From: Cervus elaphus
Taxonomy: Eukaryota > Chordata > Mammalia > Artiodactyla > Cervidae
DNA: 64,000 bases
Assembly: GCF_910594005.1 (NCBI RefSeq)
Contig: NC_057816.1
Span: forward strand, 27,297,797-27,361,796
Reading direction: 5' to 3'
Shown: positions 52,961 through 64,000 of the stretch, one piece after another
Numbering within the stretch: the first letter of the stretch is position 1
Layout: the number at the start of each line of letters is the position of its first letter
Made by a program: the position numbers and the translations under genes
The notes under the pieces: model-generated
Database searches by the model: none
Told to the model about the DNA's origin: nothing
The model's input: the letters and a program-made list of their open reading frames with translations, nothing else

Positions 52961-54205
52961 ATTCTTTACTTTCTTTCTCTCTCTCCCTATGATATAGAAG
53001 CTTTCAGGGCTTGAAATATCCCAAGAGGCAGAAAGTCATAAATTGCCCCAAACCAGTCCATTGGAAAAGAGCATATGAAATTCAAAGTCCTGTTTGCACA
53101 TGCACAAACTAAAATGTATCTTTAATTTCACAAAGCCTCAGAGAAGGCCTAAAGAAACATTTTGAGAAGAACAGATACTCTAGGAGTACTCCTTTTTTAG
53201 TTGAAAGAGACTTTTGAATGTGATCTGGTCTTTCTACAATAGCCTGGGGCCTTGGACAAGGAGAAAAGAAGGAAAATTGAGGTCAAGTTTCTATAATCTA
53301 CTTGTCTGGGACTAGCACTTTTAAAATACTGTGAACATTTACCTTAGAAAAGGTTATATTGTGCCAGCTGGGCACAATGACTTCTTTGACTGTCCTTATG
53401 ATCTAAGCCTCAGGGTTTAAAATAGCAGAGTAGGGGCTATGTTAAGAGACACTGGTAAAGGGAATACTCATTTTTATTAAGCCCAGAATTTGGATGCATC
53501 TCTTCTCTCTTCTTCCTTATACACTGAAGTTTATGTTGCTTTCTTAACATGAGAAACAATAGACAAGGGAATTCCTTTAATCAACCTAAGAGTTTTCCAT
53601 GAGGTCCCCATAAGCCTTTGAGGTTTATAAACTCAAGTGTTATTCATTCTTCTAAATTTTTAAAATCAGCTTCTATTTTGAACAGTGGGTAACTTGACAT
53701 ATTCTGGAATAAATGGTGTGTGTAGAATGAAAAAGGTAGAAAGAAAGGAAGTTTGTGGCAGAAAGAGGGAAACATGGAAAAAGCATAAAGAAGAGAGAGA
53801 CATAAAGAGAGAAAAGATAAAGAAAGGGTATGGTTAGCAATCAGTCCTTCACACTGTTTAAAAATTGATAAGATGATAATGCATTTTCTAAAATGTACTT
53901 ATACTCCAAAGTTATAATTTCTTTTCTAAATATTCATAATATTGCTGCTATAACTCAGATTTATATATAATTTTCTCATTGCAAAAATGATTCACCAGCC
54001 AGAGTATGACAGTGATGACCAGCTTTCATCTCTGTGTATAGTCCTTTTTCCTCAACCCCAGCCACTTATGTTCAAAAATATCTGCTAGAGTTTTCTTCCT
54101 GGATATCCCAAAGTATCTCAGGTTAGCACATCTAACAATAAACTAACCATTTCCTTTCAACTTTCTCTGCCTCTGCTCAAGCCAGTTTAATTTTCTGGGC
54201 TGGGG
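52961..54205. other. Unannotated stretch with purine-rich tract
   Basis: No gene or named repeat. A purine-rich run lies at 53727-53827. Confidence 0.5.
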
Positions 54206-54316
54206 TGTGTGTGAGAGAGAGAGAGAGACAGAAAGATGGAGAGAGACAGAGAGACAGACTGATGTAGAGAGACAGAGACAGAGATGCAGAGACAGAAGGA
54301 AAGACAAAGAGAGAAA
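54206..54316. repeat. (GA)n / GAGACA-type purine minisatellite
   Basis: (TG)n and (GA)n lead into irregular GAGACAGA units over ~110 bases. The open frames on both strands (54207-54395 plus, 54143-54340 minus) are artefacts. Confidence 0.92.
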
Positions 54317-54479
54317 TGCCCCCAACATCCCCCCAGTCATCCAGGTCAGAACTCCGGAATCATGGCAGATTACATCTTCTCTTTTTCTCTACTAAGTGTA
54401 AGTCACTGAGATTAACCTATGCTACTCCATAAACATTCAGATCTACCCTCCAGCACACACATGACTGCTTACTCTCATA

Positions 54480-54920
54480 ATTTTAGTTTAGGCCACTATG
54501 TTTACCTGTTATATTGGGAATAGATTCCCTCCTTAAAAATGCTCCTATTATCTGCCTGAGTGATCCTTTCAGAATGCAAATCTGGCTATGCTTCTCTCCT
54601 GTTTAAAATCCTCCCTTAATGAAAACAGATTGTGGATGTTTAATCATGGCATAAAAAGCCATTTTTAATCTGGCCACTGGTTTACCACTACAGCCCAGTG
54701 TATGCTGTAGAATGAAAATTATAGTTTAGCTATATCAAACTAGTTTTAGTTTACAAATTCTTCTATATTCTCTCATGCTTCTAAGAGTTTGAATCTGCTA
54801 TTTATTATCCCTGCTCAAAAGACGCTTTCCTTTCTCCTTTTTACCTGTTTTGCTCTCTTTGTTTCTACAGGCCCCTGAAGTATGACCTTTTCCATCATTC
54901 CTGTTTTAGCCAACTCAAAA
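54480..54920 (+). mobile_element. L2 LINE fragment
   Basis: 'gagtgatcctttcagaatgcaaatctggctatg', 'ctctcctgtttaaaatcctccc', 'catggcataaaaagccatttttaatctggcc', 'tcctgttttagcc' follow the L2 3' region. It may start earlier (near 54310). Confidence 0.7.
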
Positions 54921-55829
54921 TTACATGCTCACCTGCCTGTTTCTGCCATTAGTGTTAGTTATTTCAACACAGCTATAAGTTCTTATGTATAAGCTTCTAA
55001 TTTTTAATGAAAATGTAGACATCTGACAAATGAATAATCAAAGATACATATATGTATATGAATAAAATATATCACTGATATTTAAATGTTTATCATTTTT
55101 AATATGATCCCACCTATCTTCACTTAAGCAATGGTTTTATTTGTAGTCAAAATAAAAATGCACAAAATATCAATAGAATTTTCTATCCTATAAATACTTT
55201 TGTTCTTAATAGAGCCAATAGTAATCCCAATTTCTCGGGTTAGGGAAACACCCAAAGCAAAATGCAACACAAGGTAATGGAGGGAAAAGAAACAGAGGAC
55301 ATGGGCATTAATTATGCTCCTTAAACTATTAAAGAGATGCAGTCTTCAGATGAGGTCATCATTCTCCAGAAAGACTCAACAGACGGCAGAGCAGCAATTA
55401 GAAATATCTGATGTGGGAAAGAGCTAGGAATGGAACTAAACTAAAAGGCTAGTCTGGCTGAAATCTGCTGAGTAACATTTAAATACACTTATTGGATGGC
55501 AGAACTCAGAAGAAATTATATCCTGTTGTTAAAATACTTGTTAAAGAACACCAGATTTCAGCTTCTCTCCAAATAACATCTTTTTTTTTTCTTTTTCTCT
55601 CAAATGCTAAAATATTTCAAGCCATTCTTAATTTTGAATACAGAAGATTTTACTAATCCACAGTAATTATAATTTTCACAGTCTGTTTGCTATACACAGG
55701 CAAAGGCTTGTACGTTAGCAATCTTTCATGCCAAATCATGTACAGTTTTGATTCTGGCGCTTCTGAACCACGCTGGGAAAGGTGGGGCAGGATATAGTTG
55801 ACAAACGAAAACTCATTTTTATGATGGGA
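54921..55829. other. Unannotated AT-rich stretch
   Basis: No recognised feature. Confidence 0.5.
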
Positions 55830-56095
55830 ACATTGTTTGCAAGAAACAAAACCTCACTCAAACTTGCTTAAGCAAAACAAGAAATGTATTGAATATGAGG
55901 CATTCCATGGAGTGCAATATCAGAAAGTACAATATATAGTCTGGATTCAGAATGAAGTAAAACAAAGAAATAGTAAATTGCTCTCCATCCCCTTGTGGCC
56001 TGTACTCCCTCATTTCTGCACTTCTGAAATCTGTGTCATCTCCTTTTTATCTCTGTATACCGGCTTTCTTCATTTCTAATTGTACAGTGGCGGAT
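55830..56095 (+). repeat. Possible ancient dispersed repeat
   Basis: 'caagaaacaaaacctcactcaaacttgcttaagcaaaacaagaaatgtattg' resembles the start of a common old mammalian repeat that I cannot name. The 80-codon frame 55837-56079 within it is not a gene. Confidence 0.35.
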
Positions 56096-56240
56096 CCATG
56101 TTATCTACCAATCCTAACATGCACTGTGAACTAACTAGACTTTTATATTTTAATTCTAAATCCCTAGAGGAGGAAATCTGGCCCATTTTGTGCTAGGTTA
56201 GGCTTGCTGGATTAGCTAATAAATGTGTGCATGTAACCCT

Positions 56241-56446
56241 GTTGTTGTTGTTATTGTTGTTCAGTTGCTCAGTCATGTCCAACTCTTTGTGGCCCCATGG
56301 ACTGCAGCACGCTAGGCTTCTCTGTCCCTCACCATCTCCCAGAGTTTGCTCAAACTCATGTCTACTGAGCCAATGTTGCCATTCAGTCATCTCATCCCCT
56401 GTTGCCCACTTCTCCTCCTGCCCTCAATCTTTCCCAACATTGGGGA
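56241..56446 (-). mobile_element. BovB 3' end, antisense, with (GTT)n tail
   Basis: (GTT)n at 56241-56260, then CAGTTGCTCAGTCATGTCCA, the 'cagcacgctaggcttc' block and CTTTCCCAACATTGGGG. Truncated to about 200 bases. Confidence 0.93.
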
Positions 56447-56835
56447 TATGTTTATAAATAAAAAATTATACATTGTTTATTTGAAATTCAAATTCAGCTG
56501 AGAGTCCTGCATTCTACCTGGCAATAGTATGTCAAGTATTCTCTACTGGTCCAATCAGCTCTTTGTAGGCTTGGGGGAAGGCCAAGTGGAACTTAGGAGG
56601 AGCTTGCACTTCAGCCAGATAATTGAGTGATAACAAAAAGCTCTCAGGAGGGAAGTTGTGATCTTAATATGCACATGAAGCAATCTACTGCATATAGGAT
56701 AGAGTAAATGAGCGAGAACAGTTGGGTTTTGTCAAGGGGCCAGGAGCCAGAAATTGTTATCATGCAGGTAATCAGTAAAAGATTTGCCAGTTGACTAAGC
56801 GAGAACAAAATTTTACAGCCAAGTAAAAATTTTAA

Positions 56836-56837
<2 letters not shown>
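56447..56837. other. Unannotated stretch
   Basis: No recognised gene or named repeat. Confidence 0.5.
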
Positions 56838-56867
<30 letters not shown>

Positions 56868-56878
56868 AACACACACAC
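56838..56878. repeat. (TATC)7 microsatellite plus (CA)n
   Basis: Seven tetranucleotide units at 56839-56867, then ACACACACAC. Directly precedes a Bov-tA. Confidence 0.95.
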
Positions 56879-56884
56879 AAATAT

Positions 56885-57098
56885 GGGCACCCCTGTTGGC
56901 TCAGCGGTAAGTAATCTGCCTGCCAATGCAGGAAATTTGGGTTCAAGCCCTGGGTCAGGAAGATACTCTGGAGAAGGAAATGGATGGCAACCCACTCCAG
57001 TTTTCTTGCCTGAGAAATCTCGTGAACAGAGGAGCCTGGCAAGCTACAGTCTATGGGGTCTCAAGAGTCAGACATGACTTAGTAACTAAACAACAACA
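56885..57098 (+). mobile_element. Bov-tA SINE
   Basis: Head GGGCACCCCTGTTGGCTCAG, tail AGTCAGACATGACTTAGTAA. It carries a small ATGG duplication (GAAATGGATGGCAACC). Confidence 0.93.
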
Positions 57099-57184
57099 TA
57101 CACATATATATCTCAATAATTCACAAAATGGAGTGAAAGGAAATGGCATGAGTATGGTAGGTTTAGATTTCATTCCATAAATAT

Positions 57185-57395
57185 TATTTGAGTGCCTATG
57201 TATGAGCATTTTAAAAGTACATATATTTTTCACTTGGAGAAACATCCCAGTTCATTATCATTACAGTTTTGTAACTGGGAATATTGAAGCTCAAAGAAGT
57301 TTATTATTTACCTAAGACAACCTAGCTAGAAAGCAACAGAAGCAGAATTTGAAGTCAGGGCTGTCTGAAGTCAGAGACTTCTTCCTATGATGCTT
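57185..57395 (+). repeat. MIR SINE, plus strand
   Basis: 'gagtgcctatgtatgagcattttaaaag', 'ggaatattgaagctcaaagaagtttattatttacctaagacaacctag', 'agaatttgaagtcaggg'. Confidence 0.8.
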
Positions 57396-60054
57396 CTGAA
57401 TGCTATTGATTCATACCTTTAGCCTCAGCATTATTCCAAGCTGGCACTAAAGATTGCAATAGCTCCTCTGTTAGTATCTTAAATCAGCAGCCGCATTTTA
57501 TTTGATGAAAGGCCTAGGGACTGCTTCCATATGGAGCACAAGCAAGAGTGCTTGGCTTCTGCCCAATATTTTCTCCAGAATTGCTTTCCAATATCCTAGT
57601 CTGTTTTCTAATCCCAAATGAGTGTAGCACTGGTTGAGGTAACTTCTATGCTGTTGAGAATAAGAACTGATGCATAACCTATGCATATTCATGAGTGGAA
57701 TTATAGCAATGCATGAATGCTCTACATTAGTGCCTTATAATCAACACATACTTCCTCTCTTTTTGTTGTTGTTGTGTAAAATAAAGGAAGAGGGGGTTAG
57801 TAAGCTTAGTCACTAATCAAAGATAATTAAATCACTATCATTCTCAACTTTATCTGGGCTTCTGTGAGTCAAGCAGAAGTCAACTTTTAAGGTATTGTTT
57901 TAAGACAGGCCCTATGAAAGATGTAACAGAGATGCTGCTGGAATCTCTTTGTTAAAGCAAAGAATCAGAAACAGTCTATCTGGAAAGCATAGGCAAATTT
58001 AATTCAGTGGTTGCCAAAATGTTTTGCAGTTATTAAGGACTAAATAATATTCAAAAAAGGAATGAATGAATGAATGCATAGTGTTTTCTGAATAAAAGCA
58101 AGATTGCAATAGAATTGGAATATTTAAATGGGATGGGTGTCAGTTTGTGATCCTTCCCATGAAAGTTTCCCTTGAAATCTGCATTTGTATACCTGTAGGT
58201 CAATTCTTTTCAGTACACATTGCACACTCAAATGCCATTGTCAGTAAAGGATGATCTACATCATGACTCTTAACTGTGGCATGAAATGAATATTGACCCT
58301 GAGCTAGTCATAAGTTTTCAGCAAGAGCAATTTTAACATCTTTTCATATTTTAGGCTCTGTTCTAGGTCCTGATGATATAATGGTGAGCAAATACAACCA
58401 TAGTTCTTAACTGCATGAATCTAAGGTTTAGAGTAGGAGACAGTCCTTAATAGAAAAATCAAACAAATTCATGTATAATATGAACCTGGGACATAAACAG
58501 TGAAACAATGTTACATGGTGTAATGAGTGCATGGATGAGAAAGAGTCTGATAAGCTCCAGCTCATCAGAAGCCTGGGGGACAGCCTACTTGCACATTGAT
58601 AGTTGAAGCAAACACCATTTTAGTGGGTTGAGATATATGATGTGGGTGAGAAATTTGGAGATGCCAAGCATAGATAGACACTTGGCTCTTAAGAGGAAGA
58701 AGGAGATAAAAAGGAGGAAAAAATGGGGGTAGGCAGGCTTGGTTTAGTTTTGATAGAAGTGACTTGATCATTTTAAAATACCAACAGGAATAAGCACATT
58801 AAAAGGGATAAGCTAAAATTAGGGAAAATTGATCCTGCAAATGCCCAAGTATAGTAGAAGGGAGAAGGAAGAAGATAGACTCATTTTAATAGGAGAAACT
58901 AAGGAAATAATGGATTTGAAATGAGTTAAGGTTGTAAGAACAAGAAATTGAGGGAGCTTTATCTGATGAGATTTTCCCCATGGAGTAGTTAAAGACATAT
59001 GCTGAGGATGAGTAACAAGTTGGGAAAGCTGGAGATTTGAGAAGAGAATTTGAAAAAGTCCTTGCAATAAAAATATGTGGGCCTGACCAGCAAAACATAA
59101 TCATATTACCAAAGAGTGTGGAAGATGTATTTGCTACTGTTGATCATAAAAATGTAGTAATAACAAGATACAATGTAAAGCAACTTTCTCCAGCATCTCT
59201 TAGATACTTTACTTTGTACATAGAGAAGGCAGAGAGGGAGTTTATGGAGGAAGAGGGGAAATGGTACAGATAAAGATAGTTTGAGGTCAGTGGCAAGAAT
59301 CTTACTAAAAGGCTGGACTCTAACATGGTGTGAACAACTGCTATTTTACTCTTGTATAAAACTGTAAGAAGGTCAAAACAAATTCCTTTTATTGTGTCCA
59401 AAATTGTGACAGCAAATATTCATTTGCTTTGGTTAAGTGTAAGTTTTGTTGATAGATAATTCAAGCCTTACGCAACATTTTTAGTTTGTTCTGCTATGAG
59501 GATATTTCCAAGATCTTATACTCCAATCTTGTTGCTACTGGTCTCTAAGAATCAACATTTTGCTGCCTTTTGACTCCTGCTTCTAAGGGAATAGTCTTTT
59601 ATTTTGCCCTGTGCCAATTATCACCTCCTTATATTTTGCAGAACAATTCCTCTATCCTCTAATACAACATTATCAACATAGACTTTACTGAGACTCCTTT
59701 AGGGATGTGAGATAGAAGGCTCAAAGCATGTACCCCATAGGAAACCACTTCAAAACCTTCCTGGTAATTTCTCCCTCAAAGTCTCTTTTCAGCAACCCAC
59801 CCCAGGATCATGTCTACACCATTTTTCTTCCTCTCATCATTTCTTCACACAGATTCAAGCTCTTCCTTTTTACTTGAGTTTTTCTCTTAGCTGCAAGAGA
59901 AATACCTCCACCAGTTTTAACAGACAACCTTCTTCTTTAAATCTAGCTACCAACAGTTTTACATTTGGTCCCTGAAACAAGTTTATCAAAACATCCTAAC
60001 AAAGATGGGTCTCTCTGCAAAATATTCTCATGTTTGTTTCAAAGGGAGTGGAAT
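57396..60054. other. Long unannotated stretch
   Basis: About 2.6 kb with no gene supported. A (GAAT)4 run lies at 58062-58077. 58335-58480 looks like an old dispersed motif ('ggctctgttctaggtcctgatgatataatggtgagcaaatac') that I cannot name. Open frames are below 90 codons. Confidence 0.45.
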
Positions 60055-60200
60055 TTTCCCCAACAGAGCCTTCTGAGGAAGTACTTCTGAGGGACATACC
60101 TTGATTTCAGACTCCTTGCCTCCAGAATTGTGAGAGAAAAATTTCTCCTGTTTTAAGCCACCAAGTTAGTGAGTATTTGTTGCAGAAGCCCTAGGACACT
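60055..60200 (+). mobile_element. MaLR-like LTR 3' end
   Basis: 'tgatttcagactccttgcctccagaattgtgagag', 'tctcctgttttaagccaccaagtt', 'ttgttgcagaagccctagg' match the 3' end of MST/MLT-class LTRs. Confidence 0.65.
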
Positions 60201-61094
60201 ATTTCACGTATGGAAGGACACCAGTTAATGTGATATTTAGGCTTTTCTCTGCCTCTTCATTTACTCATCTCTAGAGTAAAAGAGTAAAGTCTGAACAAAT
60301 ATTTAGCAGTAGTATGTAGGCATGCATGCCATCACCTCTTCCTTCTCCCTTTTTCTTTGGGTGCTAGCTGCTACCAGGAACCCTGTCTTTTGATCTCTCC
60401 CTCCATGTTCTGAGTTACAGAGTAGAGATGTGCATGGGTACATCATTTTCCAGCATAGCCCATGAGTGGGCATGTAAACATGCTCAATTATTAGGTCTAG
60501 TATTAGGAAGTCAATTGTTGTCACACACACACCCCAAGGTCACAATCTCCTATTTTAGTGTGATTTTAGTGATATCCTTAGAAATAAGGATAATATATTT
60601 TTTTCTACACCTGTTGATTCAGACTTCTAACTTCAAGATTTATTTCTACTTCAGTCAGTTCTAGAATCTCTTGGAATTTTATTTCTCTCCTTAACTAACT
60701 CAACCTTTTCTACAGCTCCACCTCACATGAAATGATTGAAAAGAAAAGGAGCTACAGATTTGTGCAATCAGAAGAATATTTTATAGATTAACATGGCACC
60801 TAAGGAGTATATGTGATTTCTGACTTCTTAGTAGCAATAATGGAAATCTAAAGACAATATAGCCACATATTAAAAATTTAGACAGAAAATTACTTTCAAC
60901 CTAGAATCCAAAACCCCAGCCAAGATATCCATCAAGTGTGTCGGTAGAGAAAGTTATTTTTCTAGCAAGAGGATGGAGTAGCTGAAGAGCTTATTTCTGA
61001 TTGAATGACTACATTATCGGGCAGATTTGAGTCCATGAAATGTTGATTAAAAGATTTTTACAGAATTACAATAAGGTGTAAAGAGATTTGGCAA
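60201..61094. other. Unannotated stretch
   Basis: No recognised feature. Confidence 0.5.
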
Positions 61095-61471
61095 GACATA
61101 CAAGGTTCCAAATAGGAAAAGGAGTATGTCAAGGTGGTATATTATTACCACGGTTATTTAACTTATATGCAGAGTACATCACAAGAAATGCTGGGCTGGA
61201 GGAAGCACAAGCTGGAATCAAGACTGCTGGGAGAAATATCCTCAGATATGCAAATGACACCACCCTTATAGCAGAAAGTGAAGAAGAACTAAAGAGCCTC
61301 TTGATGAAAGTGAAAGAGAAGAGTGAAAAAGTTGGCTTAAAGCTCAACATTCAGAAACCTAAGATCATGGCATCTGGTCCCATCACTTCATGGAAAATAG
61401 ATGGAGAAACAGGGGAAACAGTGACAACTTTACTTTTTGGGGGCTCCAAAATCACTGCAGATGGTGACTGA
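61088..61471 (+). pseudogene. BovB reverse-transcriptase fragment with YAND site
   Basis: The 127-residue frame covers RT regions B to D: IGKGVCQGGILLPRLFNLYA, then LRYANDTTLIAESEEELKSL, then GLKLNIQKPKIMASG. The first Asp of the Y-A-D-D pair is Asn, which should abolish metal binding. Region B PQG reads CQG. Confidence 0.88.
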
Positions 61472-62031
61472 AGCCATGAAACTAAAAGACGCTTACTCCT
61501 TGGAAGAAAAGTTATGACCAACCTAGACAGCATATTAAAAAGAAGAGACATTACTTTGCCAACAAAGGTCTGTCTAGTCAAGGCTATGGTTTTTCCAGTG
61601 GTCATGTATGGATGTGAGAGTTGGACTATAAAGAAAGCTGAGCACTGAAGAATTGATGCTTTTGAACTGTGGTGTTGGAGAAGACTCTTGAGAGTCCCTT
61701 GGACTGCAAGGAGATCCAACCAGTCCATCCTAAAGAAGATTAGTCCTGAGTGTTCATTGGAAGGACTTATGTTGAAGCTGAAACTCCAATACTTTGACCA
61801 CCTGATGCAAAGAGATGACTCATTGGAAAATACCCAGATGCTGGGAAAGATTGAGGGCAGGAGGAGAAGGGAACGACAGAGGATGAGATGGTTGGATGGC
61901 ATCACTGACTCAATGGACATGAGTTTGAGTAAACTCTGGGAGTTGGTGATGGACAGGGAGGCCTGGCGTGCTGTGATTCACGGGGTCGCAAAGAGTCGGA
62001 CACAACTGAGCAACAGAACTGAACTGAACTG
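61095..62031 (+). mobile_element. BovB LINE, 3' 0.94 kb
   Basis: Starts in the RT domain (GGTTCCAAATAGGAAAAGGA) and ends CAACAGAACTGAACTGAACTG. It is close to consensus. The RT site at 61247-61258 reads Y-A-N-D. A two-base loss and a TGA at about 61470 split the frame. Confidence 0.95.
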
Positions 62032-63039
62032 ACAAGAACATTAGAAAGTATTAACTCCAGAGAATAATGAAAAAGATGCTCAAGAAAGGAAAATTAGACC
62101 ATCAGTAAAAAAGTAATTGGTTACAACAAATAATTATAGCACAATTATATGGAATAAATGAAGGAAAAGAGTGAAAGGGAGAAAGGTGAAATCATTTTCC
62201 CTTTCATATCATAATACTATGCCGTTCAATGCATTTGATTATTCAAAAAATGCATGTATATGTGTGCTCACAATTTTAAAATAAATAAGAGAAAGAGCAG
62301 TCCAAAGAAATAGTTGCGAGGAGATTTCCAAAGACAGAAGTAAGGAAGTGAGAAGGACAGCTATATTTGTTTTAAGCTTCTGTATATTATTTAACTTTCC
62401 AAATAATCTGCAAGTATTACTTCAAGAAGAATAAAAGTTTATTTAAAATGGAAAAATAAGTCTATGAAATGTGTCTTGCAAACTTGATTTATTAATAGAT
62501 ATTCATGAAATAAACCTACTAACTATAGTAAAAACAATATAACTTTCTCCCTTCAGTTATATATTGGTATGCAAGGGGTACAATTTGGAGATGAAAAACA
62601 ATAGGCATGAGATAAAAATTGGAGTCTTGGGCTTCAAGGTAGGAGTGAAAATTAATTACACATATAAATAAAAATATAAGAAAAAAATTGAACTGAAATA
62701 CTAGACAACCACAAAATAAAGATGGAAGATTGGAAGCAAAGTCTTGGGTGCTTATATGTTTTGGGCAGGAGGAAAAAATTGAAGAACTTTACATTCTTTA
62801 AATATAGCATGGTGAATTTACCACACATTAGAGCCTAATATTGAGTCTAAAAAGAAATCTCAAGAAATACCAAAACACAATATATTAATTAGCTGCCATG
62901 ACAAATATGTCCTAGTAAAATTAATTGAAAAAGTCAGGAAGTGTCATTGTGTTTGAAATTGAAAATAGCTACATTATTTCAAAGTAATTCACAATTCTCA
63001 AAATACAATAGCAATTATAAAAATTTTAAATAATTAAAA
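62032..63039. other. Unannotated AT-rich stretch
   Basis: No recognised feature. Confidence 0.5.
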
Positions 63040-63350
63040 AAAGGATTGCATAACATTTAAACACTTTGGGATGTAGGTAAAGCCATCTTTATAAGAAAAA
63101 TATATAACCCTAAATTAATATTAAAACAGAAAGTTGCTAAGCTGTTAAAAAAAAGAACAGCGCATTCAATTCAAGGAGGCAGAAGGAGGGAAATAATAAA
63201 TGCAAAAGTAGAATTTCCCAAGACAGAAAACAGAGAAACTTTGTAGATGAAGATGCTACAGTCAAATATTATATTAGTTCTTTGGAAAAATACTAACGAA
63301 GTCAGGAAAATCAATTAAAATATGAGTGAAAGTATAAATTAATACTGGAA
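63040..63350 (+). mobile_element. Old L1 ORF2 middle fragment
   Basis: 'ttgggatgtaggtaaagccatctttataag' corresponds to L1 'gggatgcagcaaaagc', and 'ggcagaaggagggaaataataaatgcaaaagtag' with 'gttctttggaaaaatac' follows in order. No frame survives. Confidence 0.72.
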
Positions 63351-63689
63351 TTTTATTTCATGTGTTGTTGAGGGTTTTTTTTCCCCTCATCAAAGACTAT
63401 GTAAAACTTACTGCAAAAATTATAACTGCGATACAGTGGTTATTTCTTAGAAAAATAAAGTATGAAAATGGACTTAAGTGAAAAACTAAATGAACCAGTA
63501 GTAACACTAGACTGGTTAAACTCTAGCTGGCTCTGCAGTCAGAGATAATAATACATATTTATCCAGTTTTCATTTGAAATAACTGTGTTTAGGGAAATTG
63601 TTATTTATGTTTAAATTCCTGGATCGGATATCTTTCCAGAGAGGCTCCCACAACTGCAGGGGACAGAATTATTTTTTAGAATAAAGGCT

Positions 63690-63865
63690 GGGGCCAACAA
63701 ATACAAGCAGTTTGACTTTGTGCAAGTTACTTACTTTTCTTAAATTTACTTACTTTCAGTAACTCGTTTCATAAAGTTGTTATACAGATTATGTGAGATT
63801 TACTTAAGTAAAGCATTTAACCCTTATTCATAGTTGAAGTACATTGTTCATACCTATTATTATTG
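63690..63865 (-). repeat. MIR SINE, antisense
   Basis: 'gactttgtgcaagttacttacttttct', 'aagttgttatacagattatgtgagatttacttaagtaaagc', 'acctattattattgc'. Confidence 0.8.
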
Positions 63866-64000
63866 CATCTGAAGGGGGCCTAATTAGTGTCCATTAATAT
63901 TCCCTTCTCTGTGATCTCATTGCACAACGGCCATTGTGCATTTAACACAGTTCTTTACATTGTGTTTCTTTCTACGTCTGCCTTTCCCACTATATTAGGA

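Noticed and set aside
58565..59401. Several 68-85 codon open frames on both strands
   Set aside because: Short, overlapping in opposite directions, without motifs; purine-rich composition reduces stops.
61351..61920. 189-codon minus-strand open frame
   Set aside because: Antisense shadow of BovB. The same antisense frame appears in several BovB copies (for example 47198-47452 and 31467-31772), so it is a property of BovB composition, not a gene.

Overview
This window is nuclear DNA from a ruminant, most likely a bovid such as cattle, sheep or goat. The evidence is the repeat set: about 15 BovB (RTE-type LINE) fragments, 13 Bov-tA tRNA-headed SINE loci, three Bov-A2 dimers, and ruminant-type L1 3' ends, all on a background of older mammalian repeats (MIR, L2, L1M, hAT, MaLR-like LTRs). 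The sequence cannot separate cattle from sheep or goat. I found no host protein-coding gene, no functional RNA gene and no CpG island. The window reads as gene-poor, AT-rich intergenic or deep-intronic DNA. Every open frame that matches a known protein comes from a transposable element.

Layout. 0-3 kb: a BovB tail, an AT-rich quasi-palindrome, a Bov-tA with perfect target-site duplications (TSDs), and a fossil hAT transposon split by BovB. 3.8-5.7 kb: a younger L1 inside an older L1; its ORF2 C-terminus is open for 300 codons. 5.9-8.6 kb: an ERV1-like LTR among MIR pieces, a dimeric Bov-tA, and an antisense L1 carrying a 56-bp BovB tail. 10-12 kb: a dense SINE/BovB cluster. 12.7-20.7 kb: SINEs, Bov-A2, MER5-like hAT copies, MIRs and a three-level nest (LTR-like / L1 / SINE). 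21.5-23.2 kb: antisense BovB. 24.7-28.6 kb: the most complete BovB, interrupted by a SINE and by an antisense solo LTR. 29-32 kb: Bov-A2 and a BovB in an old L1. 33.3-35.1 kb: a repeat-poor block. 35-45 kb: L1, BovB, MIR, L2 and SINE pieces. 45.2 kb: a small mariner-type MITE inside a MIR. 45.7-47.7 kb: a 1.9-kb BovB. 48-60 kb: mostly L2, MIR and unrecognised sequence with simple repeats. 61.1-62.0 kb: a BovB with a mutated reverse-transcriptase active site. 62-64 kb: an old L1 ORF2 piece and a MIR.

No genes act together here. What the window records is a history of insertions. Old MIR/L2/hAT/MaLR/L1M copies were hit by BovB and ruminant L1, and these were hit in turn by Bov-tA/Bov-A2 SINEs and LTRs. 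The BovB intervals I call sum to about 12.6 kb, roughly a fifth of the window. None can encode a working protein. I found no convincing undescribed biological system. The most notable structures are the AT palindrome at 261-405, the LTR with a duplicated internal block, the recurrent Bov-tA dimer junction, two extremely short LINE insertions with clear TSDs, and a repeat-poor block at 33.3-35.1 kb that could hold conserved noncoding sequence. Repeat family names come from remembered consensus features, not from a database search, and boundaries are generally good to about 5-20 bp unless a TSD fixes them.
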